From the NCBI GenBank assembly GCA_001792895.1, contig MARA01000001.1, positions 2,852,001-2,916,000 on the forward strand: DNA of 64,000 nucleotides, in the 5' to 3' direction. This DNA comes from Lentinus brumalis. Taxonomy: Eukaryota > Basidiomycota > Agaricomycetes > Polyporales > Polyporaceae. Below are positions 57,255 to 64,000 of the stretch, piece by piece. A program made the translations under genes and the position numbers. The notes below the pieces were generated by a model, which was given only the letters and a program-made list of their open reading frames with translations, was not told the DNA's origin and searched no databases. Numbering within the stretch: position 1 is the stretch's first letter; every line of letters starts with the position of its first letter.

Positions 57255-57790
57255 TAGGCCTAGCGATGGCCGGAATTTTCGTCGCAATTGAACTGCAGCG
57301 ACGTGGTGCCGGGAAGCCCATGTCTGGTGACTGCGCCGGTGCGTACATCGGTCTACTCCTCATCCAGCACAGTTTGCTCATTCCCTTCCGGAGAACGAGG
57401 GCGCCTTCTCTCAGGAAGGACCCTGAAGTTGTAACGACGGTTGTGAGAACTCTCTGCGAGTACCTCCTGCAACGTTTCGCACTCTGGCGTCTGCGTTCAC
57501 TGTCTCTCTTCTAGCTGGGGCCGATCATCGATGTGAAGATCTACAAGTGCAAGAGTCGCCGAACGGCTTTGATCGTTCCCGGAGCTTGGCGTATTCAATG
57601 TCTACGAATCAATGAATCTCCGCCGTGCGTTCCGTTTCCTTTACGAGATGAGGCTACGCTCCAGCGCTGATTGTATCTTGTCTTGACAGTCTTGTCAAGA
57701 CGGCTACAGCCTTGTCGAGAAGGGATCCAACCGTGGCGCTGTGAAGACATCCGACAGGTTGGCACCGCAGTCATCGGCCATGGATCGCGG
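57255..57790. repeat. Intergenic block, first copy (repeated at 58690-59150)
   Basis: CCAGCGCTGATT (57661) and CCGACAGGTTGGCAC (57751) recur at 59021 and 59111 with exactly the same 90-bp spacing, and weaker similarity extends upstream. The period is 1,360 bp. The block has no counterpart that I can see in pair A. Confidence 0.5.
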
Positions 57791-58689
57791 TGTTGTGCCA
57801 ATCGCGAATAAGTATGCTCGAGAGGAAGCTTTTGCAGAAGCTTCTCCACGGGTTCCCCGGCCTCAGCTCGCGGGGATCCCCCTGCCCTAGCACCTCCAGA
57901 GCAATCTCCACAAGTTGATGTCTATCGCAAGTCCTCGGGGTGCGCGAACGGTCCGAAAACTCAGTGTGATAGGACGACAGCACTCTCGGTAGTACGAGAT
58001 AACGACGACCCACGGCAGTTGCACATGTGCGGCAAGACCTTCCCATCGCTCTCCTGCCGATACTAACCGATATACTTCCTTCTGTCCACGACGTGACGAG
58101 CATGCGGGACTGTAGCGAGGTACGACTGCAGGAGCTGGCATCGGACTCTACTCGTACCGAACGACACGGTGCGCCAACGTCACCGAGCACTGTGCTCGTA
58201 TATTGTGAATGCTGACACCGGCGCGGCGTATAGTACGTACATTTGATACGTCGCTCTCCTTGCGGATTCTCATGCCAAAGTTGAACATATGAACGCACAG
58301 ACTCGGGGATAGGCCATTGAAATCCTTTATCGTCCTCCCACGCATCCACCTTGTACTAGTACGGTCTGCTGGTTGAGCGTCATGGACAGGGTGTCTTTCC
58401 GGATGACAAGGACTGAGCGGCGCGATCGCATAGGCACGCGCTCCATTCTAGCCTTCAACGCCACCGCTTTGAGCACCGGATCCCCCCTCCACATATGCAA
58501 ATATTGTCGGTTCGCCTCCCGCCCCCTCAAACGCCGCCTGACCGACTTGGGCGCTCCTCGCCGTTAGCAGTCGCTCTACTCTAGCTACGATTGAACATGA
58601 CTATCTCCCCGGCGCAATCAAACTGCGATGACTTGGAGCGGGGAAGTATCGGCCAAGTGACCCGACCGTGGTACGTACAACAGTTCACT

Positions 58690-59150
58690 AGCTCACTCCT
58701 CGTTCCAACAGAGTGTGCACTCATTTTCCTTCTGAAGATCAAGGGCGTCTTCCCTCAAGAAGAACCGCAGAGCTGTGCCTGGTTGGAAGGAACGAACTCT
58801 CCTACGTTTGCTCCCGGCATGGCCTAGCATGGCCTGCTGTCTTGGATTGTCCTGCCCGTGGCTGGCGCCGATCGCCCAAGTAAAGGCGCATGTGTTCAAC
58901 CTTCAAACTCTGCCCGATCCGGACCTACCCAATGTGCGCGCCTCTACGGTACGGCCAGATGTACCGATTCTCGAGCAGTTTAGGGCGCCTTGTGTTCAAT
59001 CTGCGACTTGAGGCCACGGTCCAGCGCTGATTCCGCTGGACACTGTCACAAATCACCTACCCGAGACTAACCGGTCGGAGGGCTCTACGGGGCTACTACT
59101 GGGTGCACGTCCGACAGGTTGGCACTGTAGCGGCATCTGACCATGTATCC
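58690..59150. repeat. Intergenic block, second copy
   Basis: Diverged copy of 57255-57790; see that entry. This internal duplication explains why the pair B intergenic (3.1 kb) is about twice that of pair A (1.6 kb). Confidence 0.5.
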
Positions 59151-59194
59151 GATATCCATACTCATCGTAGTCCAGGCATTCCCAAAGGCGGCTC

Positions 59195-60040
59195 CCGCAG
59201 AAGCCGCACTCCACAAGGTTGCAGGGATTCTCTTACTTCCCCTTGCACTGTACAACGAACGTTGGTGCCCCTATTCTGCTGGCTCGACCACGCCTCCAGA
59301 ATCGACGTCTGCAAGAAGGAGTCGAGAGGTCAAGGGTCCAGAAAGCACTCTCGAAAAGACCAGATAGCGAAGTCCTTGCGCAGGTGCACTTCGGTGAGTT
59401 GCGCTTCCCATGACTTGCTTAGGAAAGCTGATGTACTCATCCATGCCAACCTGCGCGCATGTGGGACTGCAAGCAAGGGGATACAAATGCCGAGCCTGAG
59501 CAGCAGACAGCGAAGACGCCATGGTAGCCTCTAGCACCGGACAGTAGTATGCTGCCTATGCTTCGAGCGAACCAGTGGCGGTCGGCTGTGAGTGTAGGTA
59601 GCGCCGCAGCGTGCATCCGATGCATGCTACCCCAGATCTGTCGTTCTCAGGCAGTCGAAATTGCGCGATGCAGCATGATGCCGATTAACATAATCGGATT
59701 TTGAGGCGAATGCAAGGAGTCATGCGGAGTGCGTTCGATGCGCACGAATAGCACCAGAGCTGCCGACCCGGACATACTACACCCGGCAGCTGATGTATTC
59801 AGACATCTTCCATGCCGCACGGACGTCTGGGCCTCGTCTTCAACCTCGAGGCCGCTGCGAACCGTCGGCGGCGCCACCATTCAACCGTGGTCAACGGGAC
59901 AAGCTGTAGAACAACGAATGCACCCGTACTCTGGACTTTCTGGAGTGAGTTAGCTCATCCACGGCTACGCTGATCGCCATAGGCAGCGGCGGTATAGGCG
60001 AAGACCGCCGAGGATCCGTTGGTTGTCGCACGAGTGAATA
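59195..60040. other. Upstream region of MACPF B, homologous to that of MACPF A
   Basis: It holds the counterparts of 52395-52620 and 52825-52950. No coding sequence is supported. Confidence 0.5.
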
Positions 60041-60129
60041 CATATACGTTGCCTTCCTCGCGATGCTACAAACCATTCCTCCCAGTCGACCCTGCAAAGT
60101 ATCATCCTCCTGCTGCACGAGCTTGCACC

Positions 60130-62140
60130 ATGGCTACTGCACCTGCATCAACATTCCACGACTTCCGCCACAAGGCGGTGAGCGCACACACGTCTTGCCC
60201 AAGTTCCACATTGACGAGATGCATACAGCCGCGTCCGCATGTTGGTAAGCCCCATGGCGAGAGCGACACCCTGAATGATGTCAACAACGACCCCGTCCGT
60301 CGGGCGAAGCTTGTGAGTATTCCGTACAGTCTCACCTGCTCCTGCTGAACCGTCTTTATTTTCGCAGATCGCGGACAACAACCTGTTGAAGGGCATCCGC
60401 ATGACCTCCTCCGGCCCTCAGGCCAGCACGCGGGAGCTCATTGTTCGCCCTGACAAGCTCAACGTCAGCGTCAACCAGAGCGCACAGATTGACACGACCA
60501 CCGTGGAAGCAGAGTACACCGAGACTCTGATGCAGTCCAACTACAACTCCATCTCCATCAAGGTTTCCGCACCCTAGTATGTGCTCATTTCCCCGGTTTT
60601 GTTGTCGCCAAGGACTGACATAAGTATCCTTCCTCAGCATCACCGCGTCCGCCGATTACTCGAGGGAGACCAGCTACAAGAACACGGAGAGCGAGAAGAC
60701 GATCATAGTCTCTTCGCGCTACATGTTCCCTCAGGGAGCCGTCAACTTCTCCCCTCCGGATTCCGGCTACGCCGACGACGTGCAACTCGCCCCGGCGTTC
60801 GTCACTGCCGTCACCAACGCTCTGGCGAAGTCGACGAAGCTCGAGAAGCGCGAGGCTCTCGACGCCGTCTTCAAGGACTTCGGTGATGTCTTCCCAATCA
60901 AGCTCGAGATAGGCGGAACTCTGTCGGCGCACAGCATGGAGACTTTTAAGCGTTCTGTACGCTATCTTCTTGTACTCAAAGGCTACATGAACTTGCACTG
61001 ACTGTGTTGGCGGTCCATAGGAGAACGAGACATCCGTGAAGGAGGATGTCAAGGTGGGTCTCGAGGCGGCTGTCAAAGGCTGGGGCGGAGGCGTGACCCC
61101 TGGGCACGGTAACATGGAGACTACGATCACCACTGCGTCAGGCCGGAAGCTCGCAGTCAAATACATCGTACAGGTATTTTGTCCTCCAAACTTGCAGTCT
61201 TTCGAGATGGCTTATGCTCGACTAGGGCGGCGATTACACCAAGATTCAGGACACGGCAGCATGGATCGCGTCTACCAACAATTCAGAGTATTGGCGCGTC
61301 ATTGAAGTGGCCGACACCGTCGCCGTCGTCGACATGCTTCCCGAACCGATCAAAGGCACTGTCAAGGAACTGATGACCCCACTCCTCGGCAAGTGCGTAT
61401 AGGTCGTATTGTCTTGCGCAGTCGAAGTCCGTTGACGTCCGATGGTCAGATGGGTCAGCGTCGAGCGCGTGCCGGGCACCGAACGGTACCCCGTCAACAT
61501 TTATCGCCCGAAGGACGTCGTTCCCGATGGCTGGTATTGGCTCGGGCACGCTGCTGACTCCAGCCAGGCTCTCATTGTCAAGCCCACGCTGCCTCCGAAG
61601 TCGGGGCGTAACTACGCAGTCACGGACGGCCGCTCAGGCTCTGGTACGTTTCGTACATCGCGGTTTGGTCGGAATCCGAAGTGACGTCTCTCTATGCAGG
61701 CTTCACGGACCAGCCGTTCCCAAACCAGCCCCAGTACGCTTTCTTCTCGACCTATTTCGGCGGGTTCACTCCGGGGGTTGCGCCTGGCTCTGACCTCGGT
61801 GCTTTGCGTCCTGGATTATTCCTCGAAGGCCAGTGGACGCAGGTAAGTAGGCCTTTCTCTGCGATCGCTTCTGCAGTGAGATGCTAATGTGTACCGAGCA
61901 GCATGGAGAATCCATTGACACTTCGGTGTACGTGACGGTCAGTCAAGTTGACATTATCTCTGTGAGAGGAGATCACTGACGGCTATGTCTGTCCTGCAGC
62001 ACCCGAAACCCTCTCAAGACCCGGTGGACGACTGCTTCCCCCTGCAGCCCGTGGTGCGGGTCAAACAGAATGGCACGGACAACCCCCCGAGGCCTCGGTG
62101 GGCACTGCGCAAGAACGTGGTCTTGTTCGACTCCGACTGA
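60130..62140 (+). CDS. MACPF pore-forming protein, pleurotolysin-B type (pair B)
   Basis: Ten exons (60130-60177, 60229-60312, 60368-60576, 60638-60956, 61021-61173, 61226-61392, 61450-61643, 61700-61842, 61902-61937, 62000-62140) give 497 residues, uninterrupted. Exons 3-7 and 10 have exactly the same lengths as in pair A (209, 319, 153, 167, 194, 141). The second, eighth and ninth are shorter by 15, 3 and 3 nt, always in whole codons. Core features: FGDVFPIKLEIGGTLSAH, VKGWGGGVTPGHGNMETT, GGDYTKIQD, YWRVIEV, IYRPKDV, SGRNYAV and ALRKNVVLFDSD. It is the likely pore-forming partner of aegerolysin B. In-frame length changes only and an intact frame argue that both copies are under selection. 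Confidence 0.92.
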
Positions 62141-62582
62141 GCCTGGGCTGGTCTTGCAAAGCGGCGGTGCCTTTCAGCCCGATGTTTATGGTCACGTCCG
62201 AGTCTCCTTTGTACAATGTATCGATAATCATGCCTGAATGAAATCCGAGTTGCCGTCGTCCTTATTTTCGAGTGCGATACTTATCGCAATGTCATCATCG
62301 TGCACCCCGACTATTGGTACTACTTCGTAAGAAAAGCTCGGGTGCCGCTAGTACTGGCTGTGAAGTTCAACTGAGTAAGTAGTAGCTAGCTATAACTAAG
62401 TACTTCCTCCAACTCGGTAGTCGCAGACCCTCAGTGAGCGCCTGAGCCTCAGCGAGGTGGATGGCCGGAAAAGGAAATGTGACCCCGCGTGACGGGCACG
62501 GGTAACGCGACACCGCGTCGGAAGCGCGCTTGTTGAGGGAGAGTGGGTCGCGTTCTGCGTCCATCGTCCTCGCTGTTCTCCG
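62141..62582. other. Intergenic between MACPF B and the terminal gene
   Basis: Contains the MACPF B 3' end and the promoter of the next gene. Nothing else is seen. Confidence 0.5.
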
Positions 62583-64000
62583 CGATGAACGGCCAGTCCT
62601 ACCACCCCCGCAGTATGTGCAGCGGCGGCAGCACGACGGACACGACCAGCATCCCCATCCTGCCGCCAGCGACTCCGTGCAGGACGCTCACCAGCTCCTC
62701 GCGGCGTATCCCTATGGCTCCGCGACTTCGTCCACGCATGGTCAGTGCCCTCCTCCTCCAACCCCACTATATGCTCATTCAAAACCGCTTGAAGTTGCGA
62801 GGCATTTAAGCAATCTGTCTATATCCGCCGCCCCGCCTTCCTATGTCCAGCCGTATGCTTCCGTTCCATCAAATGCATCATACCACCAGCCCCGGTTCCC
62901 GCAATATTCGGAATATGCGCAGGAATTCACGCATATAATGACCCCGCAGCAGCCATCGTACGGAGGATCGTACTGGGAGAGCACGAGGAACGAGGCTGTA
63001 TACCATCTCGCTGGTCAGGGACCGTCAGTATTCCTTGGTTAGTCACGTATTTTGCGCAAATGGCTGAATTCGACTAGATTGTACTCCTCCAATTATCAAG
63101 CTCCCCCACAATGGCCTCCCAACCAGTCTCGCCACTCTACCTACCAGAGCACCCCCTTCGCTCAGTCGGTGATTCACCATACGGCTCCGTCTACGTCTTA
63201 TCCCACGCCGCCACCACCTGGAATATCCTCGTCGTCCTCGTCACTCGCTGGCGCACTGGGTCCAGTCGCTTCCCAGAAACCACTGCGACAGACATACCAG
63301 CCAAAGGAGTCGCCGGCATTCTTCAACAACTTCCTCGACCAAACGCCCGTGCAGCAACCACGCGCATACACTCAGCCCCCGCGCGCCCCGCTTCTTCCGC
63401 CGCCCCCACAGGCTCCGCAGATGCGGTCTCAACCCATCGCATTTGCTGACCTTCCAATGGCTGACCTCGGCAGTCCGGACCCGCTGGCAGATTCGCGTTC
63501 GAGTTCAGAGAAGTTCCTGCCACTGACGCCGCGGAAGCGCAAAGTCGAGCAGTACATGGAATCGCCCACAATCAAGCGTATCCAGATGGCTGATCCCAAC
63601 CGCCCTCTCCCGTTGTCGCGCGCACAGCAGACTCCGCCGCAAAAACCGTCTCATATCCACAGTCTGAAGTCGGTTGATTCGAGTCGCGTCTTGCCGACCC
63701 CTCGGTCGGAGCAGACGCCTCCGCACAAGAGTGGTCATAAGCACAGCCAACGGCAGACCGTAGAGGTAGTTATTCAGACCAAGCCGAAAAAGGCCCAGAC
63801 CCCAGTGCTGATAGTTTCAAAGAACAAGTCGGCTCCATCTTCCTCTGGTTCTACGCCGTACGTCGCCGTTCCTCCCTTCCCCAAGGCCTACCATACTCCG
63901 ATGTCCCAGAGGAGAGAGCGGCCAGAGGTTGTGATCACCACCACCAAGCTTAGTGCGAAAAGTAAGGCGAAGGTGCGGACCGGAGACGACGACGAAGATC
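62583..64000 (+). CDS. N-terminal part of a long disordered protein, possibly Scc2/Nipped-B cohesin loader (cut by window end)
   Basis: The likely start is MNGQSYHP at 62583. Right after it the frame must shift at the C run 62603-62607; one extra C gives a continuous Gln/His/Pro-rich frame (QYVQRRQHDGHDQHPHP, LLAAYPYGSATSS, HLSNLSIS) to about 63037. After an intron the frame runs open to the window end: PPQWPPNQ, SPAFFNNFLDQTPVQQP, LPLTPRKRKVEQYMESPTIKR and VEVVIQTKPKKAQTPVLIV. It is strongly disordered, basic and nuclear-looking. Fungal Scc2 (sister-chromatid cohesion loader) has an N-terminus of this kind, but the diagnostic HEAT repeats would lie beyond the window, so the name is tentative. 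Confidence 0.4.

Overview
The window reads as nuclear DNA of a basidiomycete, most likely a mushroom-forming Agaricomycete. The genes are broken by many short introns (about 47-75 bp, GT-AG, often with a CTNAC-like branch site). Neighbouring genes are often divergent from short shared promoters. The gene content includes aegerolysins paired with pleurotolysin-B-type MACPF proteins, a secreted heme peroxidase, an MDR-type ABCB transporter and NAD-dependent formate dehydrogenase. No rRNA, tRNA or CRISPR array was found.

Layout. 1-5.3 kb is mobile-element territory. A truncated Ty3/gypsy pol fragment abuts an LTR-like stretch, followed by a complete Tc1/mariner-type element (1702-5276). That element has ~100-bp terminal inverted repeats, TA at both ends, an intron-containing DDE transposase and a second, unrelated intron-rich passenger gene. 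5.9-24.7 kb is conserved housekeeping: a RING-H2 protein with an N-myristoylation-type start, mitochondrial ribosomal protein uL5m, a secreted heme peroxidase, Dug2 (WD40 plus M20 peptidase), mitofusin Fzo1, ATP synthase subunit b (Atp4) and a Pep12-like syntaxin. 25.9-29.9 kb holds a lone divergent aegerolysin and a stand-alone adenylate-forming enzyme. 32-42.5 kb returns to housekeeping: a Dhr2/DHX33 helicase, a DUF4203-like membrane protein, RCC1, RPA3 and formate dehydrogenase. After a ~3-kb stretch without a recognisable gene comes a full ABCB transporter (45.5-50.2 kb).

The accessory centrepiece is 51.1-62.1 kb. Two tandem copies of a head-to-head pair lie here: aegerolysin on the minus strand and a MACPF (pleurotolysin-B-like) gene on the plus strand. 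All four reading frames are intact. Exon structures are conserved, and promoter and flanking sequence are shared between the copies. Together with the orphan at 25.9 kb there are three aegerolysins for two MACPF partners. In characterised families the aegerolysin recognises a membrane lipid and recruits the MACPF subunit to form a pore. A small Cys/His-rich reading frame sits between the two pairs. The window ends inside a long disordered coding region that may be the N-terminus of an Scc2/Nipped-B-type cohesin loader.

A technical caveat matters for reading the gene models. In five otherwise convincing genes the frame breaks at a run of C (G on the other strand), and one extra C restores a family-like frame each time. 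This looks like homopolymer under-calling more than gene decay. Internal exon boundaries are inferred by eye from GT-AG sites, reading frame and family resemblance, so individual splice sites may be off by a few bases.
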